Below, one piece after another: positions 15,458-22,731 of a DNA stretch of 22,731 nucleotides. The translations under genes and the position numbers were made by a program. The notes below the pieces were generated by a model, which saw only the letters and a program-made list of their open reading frames with translations, was not told the origin of the DNA and did not search any database. Source of the stretch: Pseudomonadota bacterium (lineage in GTDB: Bacteria; Pseudomonadota; Alphaproteobacteria; Rickettsiales; Midichloriaceae); the NCBI GenBank assembly GCA_027621485.1, contig JAQCBG010000002.1, positions 1 through 22,731 on the forward strand, read 5' to 3'. The number at the start of each line of letters is the position of its first letter. Position 1 is the first letter of the stretch.

Positions 15458-15475
15458 TCTTGCTTTTTTGCAAGA
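15458..15475. terminator. Hairpin in the leader of recA
   Basis: TCTTGC and GCAAGA form a 6-bp stem with an all-T loop, followed by GTTTTG, about 35 bases before the recA start. It may end transcription coming from gatC, or sit in the recA leader. The short stem makes either reading weak. Confidence 0.3.
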
Positions 15476-15510
15476 GTTTTGTTGCATTTTTATAAGTACC
15501 AAAGAAGATT

Positions 15511-16536
15511 ATGGGAGAAAAAATTCAAGCCATAGAAGCGGCGCTAAGTCAAATTGAAAAAGCTCACGGCAAAGGTTCTATAATGCGCCTTGGAAGTAAT
15601 AGAAGTATGGATATTGAATCTATTTCCACTGGATCCTTAGGTCTTGATATGGCTCTTGGTATAGGGGGCTTGCCAAAAGGAAGAATTATTGAGATTTATG
15701 GCCCAGAAAGTTCTGGTAAAACAACAGTAACTCTGCATGCAATTGCAGAAGCTCAAAAGGCAGGTGGTGAATGTGCATTTATAGATGCAGAACATGCACT
15801 TGATGCAACATATGCAAAAAAACTTGGCGTTAATATAGATAAGCTTATAGTGTCTCAGCCAGATAGTGGTGAGCAGGCGCTTGAAATAACTGAGATGTTA
15901 GTTCGATCAGGTGGATTTTCAATTATTGTGATAGATAGCGTCGCAGCTCTTGTACCAAAAGCTGAAATTGAAGGAGAGATGGGTGATAGTCATATGGGTC
16001 TTCAGGCAAGGCTCATGAGTCAAGCTCTCAGAAAGCTTACCTCTAGTGCTGCAAAAACTGGATGCGCAATTATTTTTATCAATCAAATTCGAATGAAAAT
16101 AGGCGTAATGTTTGGCAATCCAGAAACAACAACAGGAGGCAATGCGCTTAAGTTTTATGCATCTGTGAGAATTGACATTAGGAGGGTAAGCTCCATTAAA
16201 GAAAATGATGAAGTTATAGGCAATCAAACAAGAGCAAAAGTTGTAAAAAATAAAATAGCGCCTCCGTTTCGTACTGCTGAATTTGATATTATATACAACG
16301 AAGGTATATCGAGACTTGGAGAAATAATTGATATAGGATGTGCTACAGGGCTTATAGCAAAATCTGGATCATGGTATTCATACAATGAAAAGCGCATTGG
16401 CCAAGGCAGAGAAAACTCTAAAAAATTCTTAAAAGATAATCCCGAAACTTTAGCAGAGATTGAATCTAAAATTTTTCAACAATTCAAAGTGCCAAGTGGC
16501 AATATCTCAAGTAGTAATACTTCAGATATACAATGA
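15511..16536 (+). CDS. recA: Recombinase RecA
   Basis: RecA forms ATP-dependent filaments on single-stranded DNA and drives homologous strand exchange. The 341-residue protein has Walker A GPESSGKT at 64-71, the Walker B region [12 protein letters not shown] at 138-149, the catalytic glutamate region IDAEHALD at 91-98, and the L2 DNA-binding loop [19 protein letters not shown] (200-218). The C-terminal domain is present and ends in a short Ser/Asn-rich tail. Start ATG 15511 has an upstream AAAGAAG at suitable distance, a good ribosome binding site. No GTTC-N7-GTTC or similar LexA box is visible in the 180 bp upstream. Confidence 0.98.
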   Translation: MGEKIQAIEAALSQIEKAHGKGSIMRLGSNRSMDIESISTGSLGLDMALGIGGLPKGRIIEIYGPESSGKTTVTLHAIAEAQKAGGECAFIDAEHALDATYAKKLGVNIDKLIVSQPDSGEQALEITEMLVRSGGFSIIVIDSVAALVPKAEIEGEMGDSHMGLQARLMSQALRKLTSSAAKTGCAIIFINQIRMKIGVMFGNPETTTGGNALKFYASVRIDIRRVSSIKENDEVIGNQTRAKVVKNKIAPPFRTAEFDIIYNEGISRLGEIIDIGCATGLIAKSGSWYSYNEKRIGQGRENSKKFLKDNPETLAEIESKIFQQFKVPSGNISSSNTSDIQ

Positions 16537-16565
16537 AAGGTTTATGATCATTTCATCTCAATTAA

Positions 16566-16585
16566 TATAAACGGCGGCGTTTATA
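16566..16585 (+). terminator. Hairpin after recA
   Basis: TATAAACG (16566-16573) and CGTTTATA (16578-16585) form an 8-bp stem with a GCGG loop, 30 bp behind the recA stop. The sequence after it (CATTTTAAAA) has only a short T run. It is plausibly the recA terminator, separating recA from ppdK. Confidence 0.4.
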
Positions 16586-16627
16586 CATTTTAAAAACACC
16601 AATACCTATAAGAATCTTGGATATTAA

Positions 16628-19291
16628 ATGAATAAATGGATTTATGATTTTAATGGCTCATATAGATATGATGCTGCAATTGACATAAAAGGAGATAGTA
16701 AAAGCACATTAGGCTCAAAAGGCGCAGGACTTCAGCAAATGATACAGCTGGGTATACCTGTGCCTCCGGGCTTTACAATAATAACGGAAGCTAGTGCAGA
16801 TTACTTTACAAACAAGCAACGCATAAAAGAGGAAATTTGGAATGAAATAAAAAATGCCATCACTAGATTAGAAGCAGAATTGAACTTAAGATTCGGATCT
16901 AATGAAAATCCATTACTTCTTTCTGTAAGATCTGGCGCTAGATTTTCAATGCCCGGCATGATGGAAACTATATTGAATTTGGGGCTTAATGATGAAGTAG
17001 TAGCGGGATTTGCAAAAAAAACAAAAAACAAAAAATGCGCCTACGATAGCTATAGAAGATTTATTTCAATGTATAGCAAAGCAGTATTTGGTATTGATCA
17101 ATCATGCTTTGATGCGGTATATAGAAAATTACAAAAAGAATATAGAGATGAGAAATTACCTGAGGATGCATTTCCTATTCTTATTGATAAATATAAAGAT
17201 ATCATATCAAGAAGCACAAAGCAGATTGTACCACAGTGCGTATGGCGGCAGCTAAGATGCGCTATAGAGGCTGTATTTAATTCTTGGTACAGTTCGCGCG
17301 CCATTAAATATCGCAAAATTTACAATATAGATGAAAGCCTTGGAACTGCAGTGAATATTCAGGCTATGGTTTTTGGTAACTATGATAATAAGAGTGCCTC
17401 AGGCGTTGCATTTACAAGAAGTCCAGTAGATGGAAAACGCAAACTTTATGGTGAATTTCTGCCGTATGCGCAAGGAGAAGATGTGGTTTCTGGTACTCAT
17501 ACCCCTCATCAAATTACAAAAGAGAGTAGTCTTGAAATAGGTTCAAAAAAAGACTCTATGGAAGAGTATATGCCAGATGTATATATGCAGCTTCAAGAGA
17601 TAGCGTCAAAGCTTGAAGCTTATTATTGCGATATGCAAGATTTAGAATTTACAATTCAAAGTGGAAAACTTTGGTTACTTCAAACAAGATGCGGCAAAAG
17701 AACTGCTGCGGCCGCTGTGCAAATTGCGTATGATCTTGCAAAAGAAAAAATTATCTCAGAGAAAGAGGCATGTAAGAGAGTTGAGGCTTCAAAAATAGAG
17801 CAATTATTACATCCTACTATTAAAATTAATAATAAATCTTCTAGTATTATAGCAAAAGGATTACCAGCCTCTCCTGGTGGTGCATATGGTGTTATAGTAT
17901 TTTGCCCTATAAGAGCAGAAGAATTAAGTGAAAGTGAATCTGTCATTTTATGCAGAAATGAAACTGCCCCTGAAGATATTGGCGGAATGCATGCTGCAGC
18001 AGGTATTTTAACAACAAAAGGCGGCATGACTTCTCATGCAGCTGTTGTTGCGCGCGGTATGGGTAAAGCATGTGTTTGTGGAGCAGAGCAAATTACAATT
18101 AATTATGAAGATAAGACTTTAGTTGCTGGTGAATATAAATTAAAAGAAGGTGATAAAATTGCCATTAACGGAAGTACTGGAGAGGTCATTATTGGATCTA
18201 TACAAACCAAAGGGCCAAAAATATCTGAAGCTTTTAACTCATTAATGCAATTTGCAGACAAATATCGAAAATTAAAAGTACTTGCAAATTGCGATACAAA
18301 AGAAGATTTGGAAATTGCACTTTCTTTTGGAGCAGAAGGCATTGGATTATGCAGAACTGAGCATATGTTTTTTTCAAATAAAACTCGCATCAATACCATG
18401 CGTAGTTTAATACTTAATCAAAACTCAATTGATCAAAAAAGCACATTACGACTTATTGAAGATTTTCAATATGAGGATTTTGTTAAGTTATTTAGCATAT
18501 CGGATAATAAAACAATTACTATACGTTTAATGGATCCTCCATTACACGAATTTATGCCAAAAAAAAGTGATGATATAGAGAATCTTGCAAAGCAACTCAA
18601 TATTAAAAGCGATATTCTTTTTGCTCATATACAAAAAATTCAAGAAGTAAATCCAATGCTGGGGCATAGAGGATGTAGGCTTGCAATAACATTTCCTGCA
18701 ATATATGAGTCGCAAATTAATGCAATCTTCAAGGCTGCGAGTCATGTGATTAGAAATGGAATACATGTCGTTCCTTCTATTATGGTGCCATTTGCATTTT
18801 CAAAAGAGGAGTTACTAATTGTTAAAAAAATGATTATGAATATCGCAAAAGCTGCTGAACATCAGGCTCAATTTTCTATTCCATATAATTTTGGCGCAAT
18901 GATAGAATTGCCAAGAGCAGCTCTCATAGCCAAAGATATAGCAAGTGTTGTTGATTTTTGCAGCTTTGGAACAAATGATTTAACTCAAACAATGCTAGGT
19001 ATCTCAAGAGATGATGCAAGTAAATTTATAACTCAATATCAAGAATTAAATATATTACATAAAGACCCATTTATATCATTAGATAAAATTGGAGTTGGGG
19101 CTATTATTGAAAGCGCAACATATGGTATGAGAGAGGTAAATAAAAATATTATTATCGGTGTTTGTGGCGAGCACGGAGGAGATCCAGAATCTATTGAGTT
19201 TTTTAATAGAATTAATGTGGACTACGTTTCTTGCTCTCCATATAGAATTCCAACTGCTAGACTTGCTGCGGCGCAATCTATGATTGTGTAA
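16628..19291 (+). CDS. ppdK: Pyruvate, phosphate dikinase
   Basis: PPDK interconverts pyruvate + ATP + Pi and PEP + AMP + PPi; in Rickettsiales it provides a link between pyruvate and PEP. The 887-residue protein has all three domains. The N-terminal ATP-grasp part includes LGSKGAGLQQM (about 28-38) and LLSVRSGARFSMPGMMETI. The central swivelling domain holds the phosphohistidine motif GGMTSHAAVVARGMGK (465-480) with His-470. The C-terminal PEP/pyruvate barrel carries GLCRTEHMF, MLGHRGCR, the DFCSFGTNDLTQTMLG stretch and the catalytic Cys-846 in CGEHGGDP. Length equals bacterial PPDKs. ispG starts 42 bp downstream on the same strand, so the two may share a transcript. The PPDK regulatory protein is not in the window. 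Confidence 0.98.
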   Translation: MNKWIYDFNGSYRYDAAIDIKGDSKSTLGSKGAGLQQMIQLGIPVPPGFTIITEASADYFTNKQRIKEEIWNEIKNAITRLEAELNLRFGSNENPLLLSVRSGARFSMPGMMETILNLGLNDEVVAGFAKKTKNKKCAYDSYRRFISMYSKAVFGIDQSCFDAVYRKLQKEYRDEKLPEDAFPILIDKYKDIISRSTKQIVPQCVWRQLRCAIEAVFNSWYSSRAIKYRKIYNIDESLGTAVNIQAMVFGNYDNKSASGVAFTRSPVDGKRKLYGEFLPYAQGEDVVSGTHTPHQITKESSLEIGSKKDSMEEYMPDVYMQLQEIASKLEAYYCDMQDLEFTIQSGKLWLLQTRCGKRTAAAAVQIAYDLAKEKIISEKEACKRVEASKIEQLLHPTIKINNKSSSIIAKGLPASPGGAYGVIVFCPIRAEELSESESVILCRNETAPEDIGGMHAAAGILTTKGGMTSHAAVVARGMGKACVCGAEQITINYEDKTLVAGEYKLKEGDKIAINGSTGEVIIGSIQTKGPKISEAFNSLMQFADKYRKLKVLANCDTKEDLEIALSFGAEGIGLCRTEHMFFSNKTRINTMRSLILNQNSIDQKSTLRLIEDFQYEDFVKLFSISDNKTITIRLMDPPLHEFMPKKSDDIENLAKQLNIKSDILFAHIQKIQEVNPMLGHRGCRLAITFPAIYESQINAIFKAASHVIRNGIHVVPSIMVPFAFSKEELLIVKKMIMNIAKAAEHQAQFSIPYNFGAMIELPRAALIAKDIASVVDFCSFGTNDLTQTMLGISRDDASKFITQYQELNILHKDPFISLDKIGVGAIIESATYGMREVNKNIIIGVCGEHGGDPESIEFFNRINVDYVSCSPYRIPTARLAAAQSMIV

Positions 19292-19333
19292 TTAATATGA
19301 GGCGTTATTGTAAATCAATGCTTTCGCACAATA

Positions 19334-20539
19334 ATGACTAAAACTTTTAGTGTAAAAATTGGTAATATTTCTGTTGGTGGTGGGGCGCCTGTTGTTATTC
19401 AGTCAATGACAAATACATCAACTCAACATATAAAAGAAACTGCAGATCAGATCATTGAATTACATAATGCTGGGGCTAAAATAGTAAGAATTACTGTTAA
19501 TAATGCAGATGCAGCAAAAGCTACTCCATATATAAAAGAATTAGTCCAAAAACATGCAAATATACCAATTGTTGGTTGCTTTCATTATAATGGTCATACT
19601 CTTTTGAATGAGTTCCCAGAGTGCGCTAAATCCTTAGATAAATATAGAATAAATCCTGGTAATATGGGATTTGGCGAAAAACGTGATATACATTTTGAAT
19701 CTATTATTGAATGCGCTCTAAAATATAATAAGCCAATAAGAATTGGAGTAAACTGGGGGAGTTTAGATAAGAAAGTTTTATCTCAAATGATGGATGAAAA
19801 TTCACAAAATAAAATACACTTATCATCAGAAGAAATTGTAGAGAATGCAATGGTAGAATCTGCATTAATGAGCGCTAGAAAGGCTTTGCGATATGGAATG
19901 TCAGAGAATCAGATTGTATTATCTGCAAAAACAAGCAAAGTACAAAGTGTTGTAAGAGTGTATAAGAAACTTCATTCACTTTCTCGCTTTCCTTTGCATG
20001 TTGGCCTTACAGAGGCAGGCATTGGATTGCCGGGCGCTGTCTCAACAGCTGCTGCACTTTCAATATTACTCTCTCAGGGGATAGGAGATACAATTAGATG
20101 CTCCATAACGCCTAAGTTAGGAGAGAGTAGAATTCAAGAGATTAAAATATGCAAAGCAGTACTAGACGCGCTAGAAATAGAAAGATTTCAGCCTAAAATT
20201 GCAGCTTGCCCTGGATGTGGCAGAACTAGTAGTACATATTTTCAAAAGCTTGCAGAAGATGTGCAGAATTTTATTGATTGCTCTATGTTGCAATGGAAGG
20301 CGCAATATCAAGGAATTGAGAATCTCAATATTGCTGTAATGGGCTGTATAGTAAATGGTCCCGGAGAAAGTAAACATGCAGATATTGGAATCAGCCTGCC
20401 TGGTTCAGGAGAAGAGCCGGTGGCGCCAGTATTCATTAATGGTAAGAAACAATACACACTCAGAGGAGATAATATCGCAAATGACTTTAAAGATATAATT
20501 ACACTTTATATACAAAATAATTTTAGCGCCAAAAAATAA
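19334..20539 (+). CDS. ispG: 4-hydroxy-3-methylbut-2-enyl diphosphate synthase IspG (GcpE)
   Basis: IspG reduces methylerythritol 2,4-cyclodiphosphate to HMBPP, the next-to-last step of the MEP isoprenoid pathway, using a [4Fe-4S] cluster. The 401-residue protein has the N-terminal TIM-barrel with VIQSMTNTSTQ, RINPGNMG and RIGVNWGSLD, and the C-terminal cluster domain with cysteines 292 and 295 in ACPGCGRTS and 338 in MGCIVNGPGE, including the conserved Glu-345. All three cluster ligands are therefore present. Its ATG has no strong ribosome binding site. It ends facing groL, with a shared hairpin between. Confidence 0.97.
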   Translation: MTKTFSVKIGNISVGGGAPVVIQSMTNTSTQHIKETADQIIELHNAGAKIVRITVNNADAAKATPYIKELVQKHANIPIVGCFHYNGHTLLNEFPECAKSLDKYRINPGNMGFGEKRDIHFESIIECALKYNKPIRIGVNWGSLDKKVLSQMMDENSQNKIHLSSEEIVENAMVESALMSARKALRYGMSENQIVLSAKTSKVQSVVRVYKKLHSLSRFPLHVGLTEAGIGLPGAVSTAAALSILLSQGIGDTIRCSITPKLGESRIQEIKICKAVLDALEIERFQPKIAACPGCGRTSSTYFQKLAEDVQNFIDCSMLQWKAQYQGIENLNIAVMGCIVNGPGESKHADIGISLPGSGEEPVAPVFINGKKQYTLRGDNIANDFKDIITLYIQNNFSAKK

Positions 20540-20662
20540 AATCCATATAGGTAAAATTTGTTATAATAAAAATACTTAAGCCAAAATCTTTTTGTTAATG
20601 GATTTATATCTAAAACGTCAATCTCACAGTATCTATCTATAAGATTCATGAATTAATTAAAA

Positions 20663-20699
20663 CAAAAGGCTATTACCCTTCTTAAGTAATAGCCTTTTG
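20663..20699. terminator. Strong hairpin between convergent ispG and groL
   Basis: CAAAAGGCTATTAC (20663-20676) and GTAATAGCCTTTTG (20686-20699) form a perfect 14-bp stem with a 9-base loop. On the minus strand the stem is followed by TTTTAATTAATT, giving a good intrinsic terminator for groL. On the plus strand the T run lies inside the stem end, so it may also stop ispG transcripts. It is the best terminator in the window. Confidence 0.8.
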
Positions 20700-20732
20700 C
20701 TATGAAGTATTTTTATGAAATTAGCTTGTCAA

Positions 20733-22385
20733 TTAGAAGCCGCCCATTCCATCCATACCTCCCATTCCAGCTGGCATGTTCATATTGCTAGAATTTTTTT
20801 CTTCAGGGCGCTCTATGATAATGCCTTCTGTGATAATGAAATTAGCTGCTACAGAAGATGCGCTTTGAAGGGCAATTCTAACGACTTTTACAGGGTCTAT
20901 AATGCCCGCAGTATCTGCATTTACATACTCGAGCTTACTTGCATCAAATACCCTCTTATCATCATTAGCTTCCATTAACTTACTAATGATAAGTGCGCTA
21001 TTTGCGCCAGCATTTTCGAGAATTTTCTTAATAGGCGCATATAAAGCCTCTCTTACAACAATCATACCAGCTTTTTCTGCTTCATCATTCCACTGTGTTT
21101 TCTCAAGAACTCTTCCCGCATAAAGAAGCGCACATCCGCCGCCACATACGATTCCCTCTTCACGAGCAGCTTTTGTTGCGTTGTAAGCATCTGTTACGCG
21201 ATCCTTCTTCTCTTTTAATCCAACTTCTGTAAAATCACCTACGCGTAGTACAGCAATACCATTTGAAAGTTTTGCAAGGCGCTCTTGAAGTTTTTCTCTG
21301 TCATATTCAGATGTTGCTTCATCAATTTGCGCTCTAATCTGAGACTTGCGCGCATCAATTTTACTTTGCTCGCCGTTACCATCAACAATGACTGTATCAT
21401 CTTTTGTGACAATAACTTTCTTAGCGCTTCCAAGATGAGAAATTTCAACATTCTCAAGTTTATTACCTAAATCTTCACTAATAAGCTCACCGCCTGTTAA
21501 AATTGAAATGTCCTTAAACATCTCTTTTTTGCGATCTCCAAATCCAGGTGCCTTTACAGCAACAACTTTAAGTGTGCCGCGCATTTTATTTACAACAAGC
21601 GTTGCAAGAGCTTCTCCCTCCACGTCATCTGCTATTATAACTAAAGGCTTGCTTTGCTGAACTGTTTTTTCTAAAATTGGCATCAATTGCTGCATACTGC
21701 TAATTTTTTGATCTACTAGTAAAATACTAGGAGATTCAAATTCACAAATCATTTTTTCTTGATTTGTAGCGAAGTACGGAGAAATAAATCCACGATCGAA
21801 TTTCATTCCCTTAACAACTTCAACCTCAAAATCATCGCTTTTATTTGCTTCTTCTACAGTAACAACTCCATCTTCGCCCACTTTCTCAAATGCTTCTGCG
21901 ATTTTTTTACCAATTTCGACATCACCATTTGCAGAAATAGTTGCAACTTGAGCTACCTTATCTGTAGATTCAATAGGGTTAGACATTCTTTTAAGCTCTT
22001 CAACAACAAGGCGGGTCGCTTTTTCAATTCCGTACTTGAGGCCAACAGGATTCATTCCAGAAACCATGTATTTAGCTCCTTCTTCAATTAAAGCTCTTGT
22101 AAGAGAAACTGTTGTTGTTGTGCCATCTCCAGCAGTGTCATTTGTTTTATTTGCAGCCTCTTTCACTAATTGAGCAGCTAAGTTACTAAGCTTATCTGCA
22201 AGATCTAAAGATTTTGCAACAGAAACGCCATCCTTTGTAATTTTTGGAGCGCCAAAAGACTGCTCTATAATTACATTACGACCTCTTGGTCCAAGTGTAG
22301 AGCATACAACATCTGCAATTTCTTGCATGCCTTTCAGTAGCTTTGCTCTACTTTCATAGCCTTTTAGTATTATTTTATCAGCCAT
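20733..22385 (-). CDS. groL: Chaperonin GroEL
   Basis: GroEL forms the double heptameric ring that, with GroES, folds proteins in an ATP-driven cycle. The 550-residue protein has the nucleotide site TKDGVSVAKS with Asp-52 and AGDGTTTT with Asp-87, GNGEQSKIDARKSQI in the apical/intermediate region, and the flexible Gly/Met tail ending GGMDGMGGF. Length is standard. groES lies 75 bp upstream on the same strand, so this is the normal groES-groL operon. An AGG ribosome-binding element precedes the ATG. In endosymbionts this chaperonin is usually very highly expressed. An inverted repeat (ATGCACA/TGTGCAT) lies in the groES-groL spacer. Confidence 0.99.
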   Translation of the reverse strand: MADKIILKGYESRAKLLKGMQEIADVVCSTLGPRGRNVIIEQSFGAPKITKDGVSVAKSLDLADKLSNLAAQLVKEAANKTNDTAGDGTTTTVSLTRALIEEGAKYMVSGMNPVGLKYGIEKATRLVVEELKRMSNPIESTDKVAQVATISANGDVEIGKKIAEAFEKVGEDGVVTVEEANKSDDFEVEVVKGMKFDRGFISPYFATNQEKMICEFESPSILLVDQKISSMQQLMPILEKTVQQSKPLVIIADDVEGEALATLVVNKMRGTLKVVAVKAPGFGDRKKEMFKDISILTGGELISEDLGNKLENVEISHLGSAKKVIVTKDDTVIVDGNGEQSKIDARKSQIRAQIDEATSEYDREKLQERLAKLSNGIAVLRVGDFTEVGLKEKKDRVTDAYNATKAAREEGIVCGGGCALLYAGRVLEKTQWNDEAEKAGMIVVREALYAPIKKILENAGANSALIISKLMEANDDKRVFDASKLEYVNADTAGIIDPVKVVRIALQSASSVAANFIITEGIIIERPEEKNSSNMNMPAGMGGMDGMGGF

Positions 22386-22460
22386 ATTAAAACCTGTTAA
22401 ATTTTCATATTAAATATATTTTTTAAGATGCACATAAAAAGTGCTGTGCATTTTGATATT

Positions 22461-22731
22461 TTATTGTACTACAGCAAGTAATTCTGATTCTTTAACGATC
22501 AAATATTCTTCTCCTTGAACCTTTACTTCTGTGCCGCCCCACTTAGCGAGCAATACTTTATCTCCAACTTTAATTTTTGGAGGGCGAATTTTTCCATCAT
22601 CCAATTCTCTGCCATCGCCAATAGCAATCACAATCGCAAATGCAGATTTTTCTTGCGCATTATCTGGAAGATAAAGGCCGCTTGTAGTTTTAATTTCAGG
22701 ATCTACTCTCTTTACAAGCACTCCGTCATGT
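22461..22731 (-). CDS. groES: Co-chaperonin GroES, 5' end cut by the window edge
   Basis: GroES is the heptameric lid of the GroEL chamber. The frame runs to the window edge (H-D-G-V-L-V-K-R-V), where the usual PLHDxVLVKR motif starts, so only the first few residues are missing and the internal GTG at 22721 is not the true start. The mobile loop region KTTSGLYLPDNAQEK, the GDGRELDDGKI segment, VKVGDKVLLAKWGG-like stretch and the terminal EYLIVKESELLAVV are all present. It precedes groL by 75 bp in the same direction. The promoter lies outside the window, so heat-shock control elements such as CIRCE cannot be judged. Confidence 0.97.
   Translation of the reverse strand, partial: HDGVLVKRVDPEIKTTSGLYLPDNAQEKSAFAIVIAIGDGRELDDGKIRPPKIKVGDKVLLAKWGGTEVKVQGEEYLIVKESELLAVVQ

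Noticed and set aside
21239..21457. Antisense or out-of-frame reading frames inside groL, ppdK, gatA, flhA and others
   Set aside because: They lie wholly within well-supported genes in other frames and resemble no protein family; treated as shadows.
22422..22452. Inverted repeat ATGCACA...TGTGCAT between groES and groL
   Set aside because: A short 7-bp stem without T-tract; too weak for a terminator and unlike CIRCE (TTAGCACTC-N9-GAGTGCTAA).
1..22731. CRISPR arrays, insertion sequences, phage attachment sites, replication origin
   Set aside because: No regularly spaced repeats, no transposase-like genes, no integrase and no cluster of DnaA-type boxes were seen on reading the window.

Overview
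The window is AT-rich, gene-dense bacterial DNA. The gene content points to an obligately host-associated alphaproteobacterium, most likely Rickettsiales. The reasons are pyruvate phosphate dikinase, a GatCAB amidotransferase, a DAACS-type dicarboxylate/amino-acid symporter, LpxI in place of LpxH, and a scattered piece of an RcGTA-like gene transfer agent cluster. A full-length flhA next to these suggests a lineage that keeps flagellar genes, such as Midichloriaceae; that family-level placement is inference from gene content.

Left part (1-3819): a minus-strand feoA-feoB ferrous iron uptake operon. feoB carries an apparent one-base frameshift inside its GTPase domain. A divergent lpxI (lipid A synthesis) lies to the right of feoA. 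The feoA upstream region has a 15-bp TGC...GCA palindrome that overlaps a plausible -10 box and looks like a Fur/Mur-type operator. A short reading frame running off the left edge may be the next gene.

Middle part (3820-8162): a possibly decayed minus-strand gene remnant, then four small plus-strand genes matching, in order, the adaptor, stopper, tail terminator and tail tube of gene transfer agents. The usual terminase, portal and capsid genes are missing in front and the tape-measure gene is missing behind. flhA follows.

Central part (8202-15328): minus-strand dCMP-deaminase-like protein, PhoB-type response regulator, fumC and gatA; then plus-strand gltP, a lipoprotein with LptE-like features, and gatC. 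gatA and gatC, usually neighbours, are here separated and in opposite directions.

Right part (15511-22731): plus-strand recA, ppdK and ispG, meeting minus-strand groES-groL at a strong hairpin terminator. groES is cut by the window edge.

Taken together, gltP, fumC and ppdK fit a cell that imports C4 or amino-acid carbon, passes it through the TCA cycle and links pyruvate to PEP. lpxI and the lipoprotein fit a retained LPS outer membrane. I see no tRNA, rRNA, insertion sequence or CRISPR array. No clearly new system was found; the most unusual items are the orphan GTA neck/tail block, the broken feoB with its putative operator, and the remnant next to the GTA block.
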